Shown piece after piece: positions 52,319 to 52,391 of a stretch of 52,391 nt of DNA. Numbering within the stretch: position 1 is the stretch's first letter; each line of letters opens with the position of its first letter. The notes beneath the pieces are model-generated. The model was not told the origin of the DNA, searched no databases, and saw only the letters and a list, made by a program, of their open reading frames with translations. Made by a program: the position numbers and the translations under genes. Origin of the DNA: a virus; IMG/VR virus record IMGVR_UViG_3300028559_000054, positions 1 to 52,391 of that record; one strand, 5' to 3'.

Positions 52319-52391
52319 TTAATTAAATAATAACTTATTGTCTATAATATATTGATCTAATTCTTCTTTTGTGTCTGATATAACCATTGTC
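52319..52391 (-). CDS. C-terminal end of a - strand gene cut by the window edge
   Basis: The frame reads ...MVISDTKEELDQYIIDNKLL FN to a TAA at 52321-52319. It is the 3' end of (or a very short complete) gene that continues beyond the right edge. Composition is coding-like (charged, helical). Function unknown. Confidence 0.5.
   Translation of the reverse strand, partial: TMVISDTKEELDQYIIDNKLLFN

Overview
The window is a stretch of a tailed double-stranded DNA phage genome. It is strongly AT-rich and densely packed, and I see no tRNA, rRNA, CRISPR array, integrase or insertion sequence. No bacterial housekeeping gene is present, and the sequence alone does not name a host. A tail tube and a very long tape measure are present but no sheath is visible, which points to a long non-contractile tail (siphovirus-like). 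The RecA/UvsX, DnaB, primase, Pol III-type polymerase and ThyX genes show a large phage that runs much of its own replication.

Layout: positions 101-25911 are on the + strand and hold the virion genes. In order these are head-tail connector/neck genes (101-2475), major tail tube (2541-3608), a strong intrinsic terminator, small tail assembly genes (3697-6025), the 2038-aa tape measure (6069-12185), distal tail/baseplate proteins (12197-22700) and a repeat-rich tail fibre (22705-25911). Everything from 52147 down to 25908 is on the - strand, and the two halves meet tail to tail at 25908-25911 with a hairpin that could terminate both. The right edge (52148-52318) is a divergent intergenic region holding a - strand promoter and a possible + strand micro-ORF, followed by the 3' end of another - strand gene.

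The - strand half reads as a chain of operons. I find eight sites with the same geometry: a TTGACT/TTGACA-like box, exactly 17 nt, a TAT(C/T)AT-like box, then usually 5-7 nt (range 3-9) to the first start codon, mostly without a Shine-Dalgarno sequence. They suggest leaderless early/middle transcripts. In transcription order they head: (1) a glycosyltransferase/methyltransferase/epimerase operon; (2) GDP-mannose dehydratase and UDP-galactopyranose mutase; (3) a small unknown gene, RecA/UvsX, a nuclease and a small acidic protein; (4) DnaB, ThyX, primase and a Cas4/RecB-like nuclease; (5) a prolyl-hydroxylase-like oxygenase; (6) a split DNA polymerase III (PHP protein, proofreading exonuclease, small protein, polymerase core); (7) a putative ssDNA-binding protein and two glycosyltransferase genes; (8) a putative annealing protein and a small protein.

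Features that stand out are the leaderless promoter series, the Pol III alpha divided into separate PHP and polymerase genes with the exonuclease between them, a GT9 glycosyltransferase divided by a single in-frame TAA, a UDP-galactopyranose mutase whose FAD-binding N-terminus is out of frame across an A11 run, a glycan-synthesis island of about 13 genes, perfect 453-bp and 419-bp repeats in the tail fibre, and a beta-propeller-like tail protein.
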